Shown in pieces: positions 36,983 to 45,068 of a DNA stretch of 64,000 nt (the stretch's first letter is position 1; every line of letters starts with the position of its first letter). Source of the stretch: Bin5 sp965218625. GTDB taxonomy: Bacteria; Chloroflexota; Anaerolineae; Caldilineales; Caldilineaceae. A program made the translations under genes and the position numbers. Under the pieces are notes generated by a model. It had not been told where the DNA came from. It was given only the letters and a program-made list of their open reading frames with translations, and did not search any database. The stretch lies in assembly GCA_965218625.1 (NCBI GenBank), contig CBDCLG010000008.1:169749-233748 (forward strand), written 5' to 3'.

Positions 36983-37156
36983 ATGCACACCGTCGGGCAC
37001 AAGGGCCAGGTCGTCGTCATCGACCATGTTCCCGCCGACGTCTGTTCCCTATGCGGCGACGCGCTTCTCAAACCCGATACAGTTCGTCGAATCGAAGGCC
37101 TCCTCCAGGAGCAGCGCCAACCGGCAATGACAGCACCTCTCTTCGAATTCGCTTGA
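36983..37156 (+). pseudogene. YgiT-type zinc-finger protein, 5' truncated
   Basis: The frame from ATG 36983 gives HTVGHKGQVVVIDHVPADVC and CSLCGDALLKPDTVRRIEGL, the second half of the YgiT-type finger that precedes MqsA-like antitoxin domains. The first CxxC knuckle is missing. The break coincides with the right boundary of cassette copy A. Such proteins usually pair with a DUF4258/MqsR-like toxin, and none is seen here. Judged a remnant cut by cassette insertion. Confidence 0.6.
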
Positions 37157-37170
37157 TATACCATCCTGAA

Positions 37171-37196
37171 ATCAAGAGAAGCGCGCTTCTCTTGAT
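37171..37196. repeat. 26-bp perfect loop-less palindrome
   Basis: ATCAAGAGAAGCG (37171-37183) is followed directly by its reverse complement CGCTTCTCTTGAT (37184-37196). It lies 15 bp after the YgiT remnant. There is no T-run, so it is not a classical terminator on either strand. It could be a protein-binding site or a resolution or cleavage site. Confidence 0.75.
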
Positions 37197-37392
37197 CGCG
37201 CCCTCCCTTCAACTCGACCAACCCGCCCCAGCCCTACTCCCCTCCCTCTGATTCAATATTTCGTTGTCAAATTCACTCAAAGAAGGCATACTATGGCCGC
37301 GCCGAGCCAGAAACCTGGAGCGCCACAACCAGATGTCCGACGCGGCCAGCTTGAACTGCTTGATACCACCTCCAGAACGCAGGAGAGCTGCA

Positions 37393-38325
37393 ATGCTTCT
37401 CGACGAGTTGATCGAAGTCATTGATACACTGAAACAGCGAATCACAGACCATGACTCCACTCTGAAAGAAAACGAAACACGGACTCGCATGGCGCTGATC
37501 GATCCATTGCTGCAAGTCCTCGGGTGGGATACGTCAGACCCTTCCCTTGTGACTCCGGAGTACGATGCCAGTGGAGGCAAAGCTGACTATGCTCTGCTGG
37601 GTCAGGGTGGGTGCCCTACCGCTGCCATCGAAGCCAAGCGACTGGGCCAACCGTTGCAACAGCACCTTACTCAGATGGTCACCTACACTACGATGGCAGG
37701 GATAGCGTACGCTGGCATTACCGACGGCGACCAGTGGGAACTCTACGATGTATTCCATCCCAGCGCATTGAAGGATAAGCAACTACTGAATTTAAGGATT
37801 TCGACTTCCTCCTCCTATCTTTGCGCCCTCAACCTCCTACTGCTCTGGCGGCCCAACCTGTCTTCAGGTCAGGCCCAACAGGCGAGCGAGCCAATAGTTT
37901 TCCCGCTTCCTGATGCAGACCCGGTCCCACCGCCACCTGATCCGAAGGAATGGATTCCGTTATCACGGTTCTCCGCTTCTGAGGGAACCAACTGTCCTAA
38001 GGCCATTAGGTTCCCAGATGGCAGTGAACATACAACCCAGTTCTGGTATGACTTGGTTCTTAAGACAGTAGCGTGGCTTTGGGCCAAAGGAATACTGACA
38101 ACGAACAATATGTCGGCCTTTTCGAGTAAGTATAGTCATGTGGTCCATACCGAAGCAGTCCATCCATCGGGGAAAAAATTTCACAACCCGAAAACTGTTG
38201 CGGAAACGCCTCTAACTGTAGAAGCCAACCTAAGCAAGATCGACTCCCTAAAAAAGATGAATGCTCTACTGAAACATTTCGGTCAGGAGCCGGTTTATGT
38301 GCGGGTAGAGAGAAACAGCAAGTAG
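37393..38325 (+). CDS. Stand-alone HsdR-N-like PD-(D/E)XK nuclease
   Basis: 310 aa from ATG 37393, chosen because AGGAG (37381-37385) is 7 nt upstream; the frame is open to 37264. N-terminal helices (MLLDELIEVIDTLKQRI, TRMALIDPLLQVLGWD) are typical of restriction-type nucleases with an HsdR N-domain. The catalytic motif is KADYALLGQGGCPTAAIEAK: Asp in ADY, then Glu-x-Lys in EAK. Then MAGIAYAGITDGDQWELYDV. The C-terminal ~130 residues are a separate domain (SEHTTQFWYDLVLKTVAWLW). No helicase motifs. AT-richer than hsdR. Likely an independent defence or restriction nuclease brought in with the island. Confidence 0.7.
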   Translation: MLLDELIEVIDTLKQRITDHDSTLKENETRTRMALIDPLLQVLGWDTSDPSLVTPEYDASGGKADYALLGQGGCPTAAIEAKRLGQPLQQHLTQMVTYTTMAGIAYAGITDGDQWELYDVFHPSALKDKQLLNLRISTSSSYLCALNLLLLWRPNLSSGQAQQASEPIVFPLPDADPVPPPPDPKEWIPLSRFSASEGTNCPKAIRFPDGSEHTTQFWYDLVLKTVAWLWAKGILTTNNMSAFSSKYSHVVHTEAVHPSGKKFHNPKTVAETPLTVEANLSKIDSLKKMNALLKHFGQEPVYVRVERNSK

Positions 38326-38483
38326 GGCCCCCTCTGTCCCGGCAACGCTATCCACAAGAGCGATACGCCTTCCCTTTTCCATCATCCGCGCCCCGCGACG
38401 CCGCAAACATACGCATCCCCTGCCCTTGGCGCCAGCCCCTGGACGGCGGCCGTCTGCTGCTTCTCTCCACCTTCCCCGACAGC

Positions 38484-38579
38484 GTCCGCCGAGCCAGCCT
38501 CATCGCCCACGTCGTCACCGGCAAACTCGACGTCCGCGCCGCGGCCGAACAGATCGGCATGAAAACTTCGTACCAGTAA
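38484..38579 (+). pseudogene. Displaced hsdS 3' end
   Basis: Reading 38493-38579 gives ASLIAHVVTGKLDVRAAAEQ then IGMKTSYQ and TAA, a normal HsdS C-terminus. It parallels 34961-35024 inside hsdS. The sequence between (about 3.5 kb) holds cassette A, the YgiT remnant and the nuclease gene. The simplest reading is that these were inserted near the hsdS end, leaving the old tail here. Confidence 0.75.
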
Positions 38580-38604
38580 GGTATACTGTAGAAGCAAGAC
38601 AACG

Positions 38605-38883
38605 ATGCGCTTCACTTTCGACCGCGATAAGAGCAAACGTCTCGGAGAAAACCGGAAGAGGGGAATCGGATTTGAAGAAGCGCAGGAAATCTTTTCCCAC
38701 CCATACTATGAAGACCGCAGATCGGACTATCCGGAACAGTATCGCGCTATCGGTTGGGTGAACAGACAGCTGTATTCCCTGATCTACGAGGTGAGACAAG
38801 ACGTCGAGGGAGAGTACTATCACTTAGTGACGCTCTGGCGAGCAACGAACGAGGAACGGAGACTATATGAAGAGTTCAGCTGA
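38605..38883 (+). CDS. brnT: BrnT-family ribonuclease toxin
   Basis: 92 aa. Starts MRFTFDRDKSKRLGENRKRG and continues GFEEAQEIFSHPYYEDRRSD, YRAIGWVNRQLYSLIYEVR and LVTLWRATNEERRLYEEF, the full BrnT pattern (RelE-like fold). Family role: RNA cleavage that halts translation, neutralised by BrnA. The gene overlaps the following brnA by 17 nt in the canonical toxin-first order. Stabilises or guards the surrounding restriction locus by inference. Confidence 0.88.
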   Translation: MRFTFDRDKSKRLGENRKRGIGFEEAQEIFSHPYYEDRRSDYPEQYRAIGWVNRQLYSLIYEVRQDVEGEYYHLVTLWRATNEERRLYEEFS

Positions 38884-39127
38884 AAGACCGACGGCTGATG
38901 AAATCGCAGACATGGCCGACAGCGGCCTCGATATCTCGCGCTTCTTCACCAATCAGGGAGAAATGAAGCAGCCGCTTGCCAGCATCCGCGTTGATATCTC
39001 GCAGGAAATGCTGAAAGAACTCGACCAGCTGGCAGCCGAGCTGCATGTCAGCCGCCAGACAGCCATCAACTCCTGTCTGCGCCGCGCGTTGGACCAGCAT
39101 CTCCTGGCCCAACGCGGGGAACGATGA
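38867..39127 (+). CDS. brnA: BrnA-type antitoxin
   Basis: 86 aa from ATG 38867. After an acidic N-terminus (ADMADSGLDISRFFTNQG), which would wrap BrnT, comes a ribbon-helix-helix DNA-binding domain: ASIRVDISQEMLKELDQLAA then ELHVSRQTAINSCLRRALDQ. Expected to repress its own operon with BrnT. Overlaps brnT by 17 nt and the next small gene by 4 nt. Confidence 0.82.
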   Translation: MKSSAERPTADEIADMADSGLDISRFFTNQGEMKQPLASIRVDISQEMLKELDQLAAELHVSRQTAINSCLRRALDQHLLAQRGER

Positions 39128-39357
39128 CCAACAACCAACAGCTCAACGCCAAACCCAAGGCCGAGCCCGAAGTCCTTCAGGAGTTGCCCGACGACCAGAT
39201 CGACACCTCTGACATCCCCGAACTCCTCGACTGGACTGGCGCACGCCGCGGCCTCTTCCATGACCTCGCCAAACTGCAACTTCCCGTCCGCCAGCACGAA
39301 AAAGACGGCGAAGAGAGAGATGACCAGGAAACAGACCGGGACACAGATCGAGCATGA
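39124..39357 (+). CDS. Small BrnA-like or linker protein (probably truncated)
   Basis: 77 aa starting in an ATGA overlap with brnA. The segment LPDDQIDTSDIPELLDWTGA then RRGLF is a conserved motif seen, from memory, just before the RHH domain of BrnA-like antitoxins. Here the sequence turns into a charged tail (EKDGEERDDQETDRDTDRA) instead. The stop overlaps the ATG of the AAA ATPase gene (ATGA), so it couples the BrnTA operon to the ATPase-DUF4276 operon. Either a remnant antitoxin or a third small component. Confidence 0.5.
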   Translation: MTNNQQLNAKPKAEPEVLQELPDDQIDTSDIPELLDWTGARRGLFHDLAKLQLPVRQHEKDGEERDDQETDRDTDRA

Positions 39358-40463
39358 GAACCAGGCTTGACAGCATCACCCTCAAAGGCTTCAAGACCAT
39401 CCGCGAGTTGGACGACTTCCGGCCCGGTCAACTAACCGTGCTCATCGGCCCCAATGGCGCCGGCAAGTCCAACTTCCTCTCCTTCTTTCACATGCTTTAC
39501 CCTTTGACGTACGGTACCGTCACTTTGCAATACTTTGTGGGTGCCCAGGGCGGTGCCAGCAAATTCCTGCACGACGGCCCGGCGATAACGCCCGAAATCG
39601 ATGCCCGGCTTAGGCTTCATATTGATGCCGGCGAGATCGACTACCACTTTCGACTCGCCTATGCCGCCGACGACACGCTCATCTACGCCGATGAAAGATA
39701 TCGGGTGACAAATGGCGATCAGACCGGCAAAGCTTCCTGGCAAACGCTGGGGGCAGGCCATGGCGTATCGCTGCTCGCGAATCCTGAGACTTACAACGAT
39801 ACTACAGCCGCCATCGTCAAAGCCTTACGCAATATGTTTACCTTCCACTTTCACGACACTTCAGTTACATCCTATCTTCGCAGAAAGGCTGAGATTACAA
39901 CTACCAGAGAGTTTCGATATGACGGTTCCAATCTCGCGCCATTTCTTTATCGCTTGCAGAAGAGAGACGGCAGGTCCTATCAGCGCATCGTCGATACCCT
40001 CCGCCTGATCCTGCCCTTCTTTTTGGACTTTTATCTTGAACCCGACCACGATCACCTGCTGCTCGCCTGGCGCGAAACCGAAAGCGACCAGGTCTTTACC
40101 GCCTCCCAGGCCGCCGACGGCATGTTGCGGACCATCGCCCTCGTCACCCTGCTCCTGCAACCGGAAGAGACGCTGCCGGACCTTCTCATCATTGACGAAC
40201 CGGAACTGGGCCTCCATCCCGCCGCTATCAACATCATCGGCGGCCTGATCCGCGCCGCCTCACAAAAGACCCAGATCATCGTCGCCACCCAGTCGCCCGC
40301 CCTCGTCGACTGCTTCGAGCCGTCCGACATCGTCGTCGTCGAACGCGAAGGCCGCGAGTCTACCTTCCGAAGATTGGAAGACTCAGAAGCGCTAAAAGAA
40401 TGGCTCGAAGAGTACTCCCTCTCCGAGCTGTGGGAGAAAAACGTCATCGGGGGCCGCCCCTGA
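39354..40463 (+). CDS. AAA_21/OLD-like ABC-type ATPase
   Basis: 369 aa. RecF/SMC-like head on one chain: ITLKGFKTIRELDDF, Walker A LIGPNGAGKSNFL (about 33-41), central insertion with helices, signature region QAADGMLRTIALVTLLLQPE, Walker B LLIIDEPELGLHP, and a switch strand ending VATQSPALVD. No TOPRIM domain on this chain. The next gene encodes the TOPRIM-like DUF4276 protein and its start overlaps this stop region, so together they look like a split OLD nuclease. Comparable ATPase/TOPRIM pairs include the PARIS anti-phage system, which uses DUF4435. Likely phage-sensing ATPase. Confidence 0.82.
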   Translation: MRTRLDSITLKGFKTIRELDDFRPGQLTVLIGPNGAGKSNFLSFFHMLYPLTYGTVTLQYFVGAQGGASKFLHDGPAITPEIDARLRLHIDAGEIDYHFRLAYAADDTLIYADERYRVTNGDQTGKASWQTLGAGHGVSLLANPETYNDTTAAIVKALRNMFTFHFHDTSVTSYLRRKAEITTTREFRYDGSNLAPFLYRLQKRDGRSYQRIVDTLRLILPFFLDFYLEPDHDHLLLAWRETESDQVFTASQAADGMLRTIALVTLLLQPEETLPDLLIIDEPELGLHPAAINIIGGLIRAASQKTQIIVATQSPALVDCFEPSDIVVVEREGRESTFRRLEDSEALKEWLEEYSLSELWEKNVIGGRP

Positions 40464-40468
40464 TCTAC

Positions 40469-41146
40469 GTGCGGCTGAATGTCATAGCGGAAGGACAGAC
40501 CGAAGAGACCTTTGTCAATCGGATCCTGAAGCCGCACCTGGGCAGCTTTTCTGTCAGCGCGAGCGCGCGGGTCGTCGCAACCAGAAGGACACGCGACAGG
40601 AAATACCGCGGCGGTCTCACCACCTACGCCAAGGGCCGAAATGACATTACGCGCTGGCTAAAGCAGGACCGGAACCCGGACGTCCGCTTCACCACAATGT
40701 TCGATCTCTACAGCCTTCCGTCAGACTTTCCCGCCTACGAGGCCGCCGCCAATGACGATCCCCGCCGCCGCGTTGAGGCCTTGGAAGACGCCCTGAAAGA
40801 GGACATCGGTGATGAACGCTTCATCCCCTACATTCAACTACACGAATTCGAGGCGCTGTTACTCTCCGATCCCGGAAAGCTTCACGCCCAGTTTGACGGC
40901 TCCGCCGACGGCATAGCGAGACTCGCAACCGCGGTTGCCCGTTTCCCTTCGCCTGAACATGTCAACGACGGCGCCACCACCGCGCCGTCGAAGCGAATCA
41001 TCCGCGAAGTACCCGAATACGAAGGCAGAAAAACATCCGCCGGACCGATCACGGCCGCGAAGATCGGCCTGCCCACGCTGCGCGCGAAGTGCAAGCACTT
41101 CGCATGCTGGCTCGCCACACTGGAAAAACTGGCAACTGAAAACTAG
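40469..41146 (+). CDS. DUF4276 (TOPRIM-like) protein
   Basis: 225 aa from GTG 40469 (a CTG start at 40460 overlapping the ATPase stop is possible, with GGGGG 6 nt before it). The N-terminal strand plus EGQTEE motif (RLNVIAEGQTEETFVNRIL) is the DUF4276 signature and corresponds to the acidic first motif of TOPRIM folds. A later FDLYSLPSDF and IQLHEFEALLLSDP provide further conserved acids. The C-terminus ITAAKIGLPTLRAKCKHFAC is also typical. Predicted effector nuclease or regulator of the ATPase gene upstream. Confidence 0.8.
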   Translation: MRLNVIAEGQTEETFVNRILKPHLGSFSVSASARVVATRRTRDRKYRGGLTTYAKGRNDITRWLKQDRNPDVRFTTMFDLYSLPSDFPAYEAAANDDPRRRVEALEDALKEDIGDERFIPYIQLHEFEALLLSDPGKLHAQFDGSADGIARLATAVARFPSPEHVNDGATTAPSKRIIREVPEYEGRKTSAGPITAAKIGLPTLRAKCKHFACWLATLEKLATEN

Positions 41147-41163
41147 CAACTGAAAACTACCCA

Positions 41164-44100
41164 ATGACCACCGATACATCCGAACTCGGCCTCGAAGCCC
41201 TCATCTGCACCGCCCTCACCGGCCATCCCTGCGACCCGAACAAGCCATCCACGATGGTCGAACGCCCATCCGCCTACGGACCCGGATGGCTCGGCGGCTT
41301 CCCCAAAGACTACGACCGCGAACACTGCGTCGACCTGGCGCAGCTGGCTCTCTTCCTGCACGAATCGCAGCCGGAGACCGGCGCCGCCCTCGGCCTCACA
41401 CCCGGGCACAGCGAGGACAGCCCCAAGCGGAGCAAATTCCTCGCCCGCCTGCAGGGCGAAATCAACAAACGCGGCACCGTCGATGTCCTGCGCAACGGCG
41501 TCAAACATCTCAACGCCCACGTCGACCTCTTCTACGGCACGCCCTCGCCCGGCAACAAGAAGGCGCAGCTCCGCTACGGCCACAACCGCTTCTCCGTCAC
41601 CCGCCAGCTGCGCTACAGCAACGACAACAGCCAGCTCGCGCTCGACCTCTGCCTCTTCATCAACGGCCTGCCCGCCGCCACCTTCGAGCTCAAAAACAGC
41701 CTCACCAAACAGACCGTCGAGGACGCCGTCGAGCAGTACCGCCGCGACCGCAACCCGCGCGAGCCCCTCTTCGCCCAGGGCCGCTGCCTCGCCCACTTCG
41801 CCGTCGACGATCACGAAGTGCGCTTCTGCACCCACCTGCAGGGCAAAGCCTCCTGGTTCCTGCCCTTCAATCACGGCTGGGACGACGGCGCCGGCAACCC
41901 GCCCAACCCCAACGGGCTCAAGACCGACTACCTCTGGAAAGAGACGCTCACCCGCGATAGCCTCACCAACATCATCGAAAACTACGCCCAGCGCATCGAG
42001 ATCAAGGGCGGAAAGGGCGGCAAGAAAAGCGCCCGCCAAATCTGGCCCCGCTATCACCAGCTCGACGTCGTGCGCAAGCTGCTGGCCGACGTCTCCGCCG
42101 CCGGCATCGGCAACCGCTACCTCGTCCAACACTCGGCCGGCAGCGGCAAGTCCAACTCGATCGCCTGGCTGGCCCACCAGTTGATCGACATCGAGCAGGA
42201 GGGCAGCCCGCTGCTCGACTCGGTCGTCGTCGTCACCGACCGCCGCCTCCTCGACCGCCAGATCCAGGACACGATCAAACAGTTCGCCCAGGTCGGCTCC
42301 ATCGTCGGCCACGCCGAAAAGTCAAAGGACCTGCGCCGGCTGCTCCAGGAAGGCAAGCGCATCATCATCACCACCGTCCAGAAGTTCCCCTTCATCCTCG
42401 ACGACATCGGCAACGAGCTGCGCCACAACCGCTTCGCCATCATCATCGACGAAGCCCACTCCAGCCAGGGCGGACGCACCGCGGCCGCGCTCAACATGGC
42501 GCTGGGCGAGGCCGGCGCCGAGGCCGAGGAGGAGACCACCGAGGACGTGATCAACCGGCTCATGGAAAGCCGCAAGCTGCTGCCCAACGCCAGCTACTTC
42601 GCCTTCACCGCCACACCCAAGAACAAGACACTCGAGATCTTCGGCGCCCCCGATCCCCAGGGCGGCGCCACCCGCTTCCTCCCCTTCCACAGCTACACCA
42701 TGAAACAGGCCATCCAGGAAGGCTTCATCATGGATGTGCTGGCCCACTACACCCCGATCGACAGCTACTACCGCCTCGTCAAAACCGTCGAAGACGACCC
42801 CGAGTTCGACACCCGCCGCGCGTCGAAAAAGCTGCGCCGCTACGTCGAAGACCACGACTACGCCATCCGCCTCAAGGCCGAAATCATGGTCGACCACTTC
42901 CACGAACGGGTGCTCGCGCCGGGCAAACTCGGCGGCCAGGCGCGCGCCATGGTCGTCACCGACAGCATCCAGCGCGCCATCCACTACTACCACGCCATCC
43001 GCGCCTACCTGCAGGAACGCAAAAGCCCCCACCAGGCCCTCGTCGCCTTCTCCGGCGAACCCGAATACAAGGGAGAGAAGGTCAGCGAAGCCAGTCTCAA
43101 CGGCTTCCCCTCCAGCCGCATCGCCGACAATTTCCAGCAGGACCCCTACCGCTTCCTCGTCTGCGCCGACAAGTTCCAGACCGGCTACGACGAGCCGCTC
43201 CTGCACACGATGTACGTCGACAAGGTGCTGGCCGGCGTCAAGGCGGTGCAGACGCTCTCCCGCCTCAACCGCGCCCACACCAAGAAGCGCGACGTCTTCG
43301 TGCTCGACTTCTCCAACGAGATCGACACCATCCGCGACGCCTTCGAGCCCTACTACCGCACCACCATCCTCGCCGACGAGACCGACCCCAACAAGCTGCA
43401 CGATCTCAAGGCCGCGCTCGACGGCTACCAGGTCTACAGCCCGGAACAGATCGACCGCTTCGTCGCGCGCTACCTCGACGGCGTGCCCCGCGAGCAACTC
43501 GACCCGGTCCTCGACACCTGTGTCGAACTCTACCTCAATGAGCTCGATGAAGACGGCCAGGTCGACTTCAAAGGCAAGGCCAAATCCTTCCTGCGCACCT
43601 ACGAGTTTCTGGCCGCCATCCTGCCCTACACCAACGCCGAGTGGGAGAAACTTTCCATCTTCCTCCACTTCCTCGTCCTCAAACTGCCCGCGCCGAAAGA
43701 AGAGGACCTCTCGCGCGGCATCCTTGAGGCCATCGACATGGACAGCTACCGGACCGAAAAGCAGCAGGTCCGCAAGATCCAGCTCGCCGACGAGGACGTC
43801 GAAATCGGGCCGGTCCCCGTTGAAAACGGCGGCCACAAGCCGGAGCCCGAGCTCGAGCTGCTGTCTGCCATCATTCGCGACTTCAACGACCGTTTCGGCA
43901 ACATCGCGTGGACGGACGAGGACAAGATTCAGCAGGTCATTACCGAGGAGCTGCCCCGCAAAGTGGCCGCGGACCAGGCCTACCGGAACGCGATCGCCAA
44001 CTCCGACAAGCAGAACGCGCGCGTCGAGCACGACCGCGCCCTCGAACGCGCCATGACCGCCCTCCTCGCCGACCACACCGAGCTGTTCAAACAGTTCAGC

Positions 44101-44187
44101 GACAACGAGACCTTCCGCCGCTGGCTGCAGGAGCAGATCTTCCACGCCACCTACACAAGAGGTAAACCCGTCGATAGAGCCGCCTAG
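41164..44187 (+). CDS. hsdR: Type I restriction endonuclease/translocase subunit HsdR
   Basis: 1007 aa. N-terminal PD-(D/E)XK nuclease: Asp161 in LALDLCLF and Glu175-x-Lys177 in ATFELKNS. Superfamily 2 motor: Walker A HSAGSGKSNSIAW (AGSGKS 325-330), DEAH box IIIDEAHSSQGG (Asp429), motif III FAFTATPKN, and C-terminal motifs FQTGYDEPLL and QTLSRLNRAH. The C-terminal helical region binds the methyltransferase. It translocates DNA and cuts at a distance when the HsdS target is unmethylated. Full length. Separated from hsdS by about 6 kb of passengers. The GC-rich codon use matches hsdM, not the passengers. Confidence 0.95.
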   Translation: MTTDTSELGLEALICTALTGHPCDPNKPSTMVERPSAYGPGWLGGFPKDYDREHCVDLAQLALFLHESQPETGAALGLTPGHSEDSPKRSKFLARLQGEINKRGTVDVLRNGVKHLNAHVDLFYGTPSPGNKKAQLRYGHNRFSVTRQLRYSNDNSQLALDLCLFINGLPAATFELKNSLTKQTVEDAVEQYRRDRNPREPLFAQGRCLAHFAVDDHEVRFCTHLQGKASWFLPFNHGWDDGAGNPPNPNGLKTDYLWKETLTRDSLTNIIENYAQRIEIKGGKGGKKSARQIWPRYHQLDVVRKLLADVSAAGIGNRYLVQHSAGSGKSNSIAWLAHQLIDIEQEGSPLLDSVVVVTDRRLLDRQIQDTIKQFAQVGSIVGHAEKSKDLRRLLQEGKRIIITTVQKFPFILDDIGNELRHNRFAIIIDEAHSSQGGRTAAALNMALGEAGAEAEEETTEDVINRLMESRKLLPNASYFAFTATPKNKTLEIFGAPDPQGGATRFLPFHSYTMKQAIQEGFIMDVLAHYTPIDSYYRLVKTVEDDPEFDTRRASKKLRRYVEDHDYAIRLKAEIMVDHFHERVLAPGKLGGQARAMVVTDSIQRAIHYYHAIRAYLQERKSPHQALVAFSGEPEYKGEKVSEASLNGFPSSRIADNFQQDPYRFLVCADKFQTGYDEPLLHTMYVDKVLAGVKAVQTLSRLNRAHTKKRDVFVLDFSNEIDTIRDAFEPYYRTTILADETDPNKLHDLKAALDGYQVYSPEQIDRFVARYLDGVPREQLDPVLDTCVELYLNELDEDGQVDFKGKAKSFLRTYEFLAAILPYTNAEWEKLSIFLHFLVLKLPAPKEEDLSRGILEAIDMDSYRTEKQQVRKIQLADEDVEIGPVPVENGGHKPEPELELLSAIIRDFNDRFGNIAWTDEDKIQQVITEELPRKVAADQAYRNAIANSDKQNARVEHDRALERAMTALLADHTELFKQFSDNETFRRWLQEQIFHATYTRGKPVDRAA

Positions 44188-44275
44188 CAGGCCCCCGCAG
44201 ATTCCCACACGCCCGCGCCCTCTCCCCAGAAACCAGCCCGCGCCCACCGACCTGCCGCTCACTTTCGAACCCTCC

Positions 44276-44404
44276 CGCCCACAACACCAGGCGCCCATCA
44301 CAAACTACGACCGTCATCGCCCCTTGCCATGCGGTAGCCGACGCGCGGCTCGGTGAAAATATACGTCGGATCGTCGACGTCGTCGCCCAGCCTGCCGCGC
44401 AGCG
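44276..44404 (-). pseudogene. 3'-end fragment of the sensor kinase gene
   Basis: Aligns with 49945-50073 at an offset of 5669 with about 8 mismatches in the last 124 bp. In the intact gene this region encodes the wing and the C-terminus (YIFTEPRVGYRMARG). Together with the intact copy it forms imperfect direct repeats around the 5.5-kb segment 44405-49944. It ends exactly where cassette copy B begins. Confidence 0.8.
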
Positions 44405-44531
44405 ACTGGCCAATCTGGACAAGTATGATGGTTTCCAGCGCGGGGCCGCGCGCAATTCCGTATCTCTGCTACACTGTCAGACAGGTCGAGAATCGCGTAC
44501 GGGGAAATCAGTGGGGCAGAACAACCGCATA

Positions 44532-45068
44532 CTACAGCAGATTTCGATTCGCGGTCAGAACGGATATGCCCGGAGCGTTGAAGTCACCATCATGCGTGAC
44601 CAGTTTCAACCCATTATTCTTGCACAACTCCGCAATGACCAGGTCGTTGAAGTCAGAAGCGCCAGCGGCAAAATCGTTGAGCAAATCTGACATGTTCAAT
44701 GTTGCAAAACCGCTTTCGATTCGTGAAGAGTGCTTCAAAATGCGGCTGACGTTGAAGGCAATATCCTGGGCCACAGATTTGAAAGAGGGGCTGTTGCGGA
44801 ACTGTTTGAATTTACTGCCGGGCGCGAAAAGATTCTGTTGCAGCCTGGCATAGCGGTTGACGAATTCTGAAACGATTAGAACGTCAACGTATATCCTGCT
44901 CTTGGCGTTTAGAATTCGCCCATTCGCGTTTGAGTAAGTCTTAATGTAGCTTTGAGCGCGGGGCTGTTGTGGACCGTACAGAAACAACCAGATGTTGGCA
45001 TCCAGGAACAGGCCGTCTTTGGCGCTGAAGGTGTAACGACTGACCTCCTGGGCCGCGCTATGCGCCAT
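44532..45068 (-). CDS. PIN-domain ribonuclease-like protein (copy B)
   Basis: 178 aa, the same length as copy A. All four acidic positions are retained: LFLDANIWLF, LIVSEFVNRY, ASDFNDLVIAEL and LVTHDGDFNAPGI. Differences from copy A are few (for example KDG for KDN before LFLDA, NAPG for DAPG, CKNNGLK for CKHNGLT), scattered, and none removes a catalytic residue. Both copies therefore appear under selection or recently duplicated. Start overlaps the STAS-like gene by 11 nt as in copy A. Confidence 0.85.
   Translation of the reverse strand: MAHSAAQEVSRYTFSAKDGLFLDANIWLFLYGPQQPRAQSYIKTYSNANGRILNAKSRIYVDVLIVSEFVNRYARLQQNLFAPGSKFKQFRNSPSFKSVAQDIAFNVSRILKHSSRIESGFATLNMSDLLNDFAAGASDFNDLVIAELCKNNGLKLVTHDGDFNAPGISVLTANRNLL

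Noticed and set aside
41128..41160. Repeated CAACTGAAAACTA before hsdR
   Set aside because: Only two short copies at the DUF4276 end; too short to interpret.
42322..44301. 659-codon minus-strand frame opposite hsdR
   Set aside because: Val/Gly/Asp-rich antisense shadow; hsdR has complete nuclease and helicase motifs.
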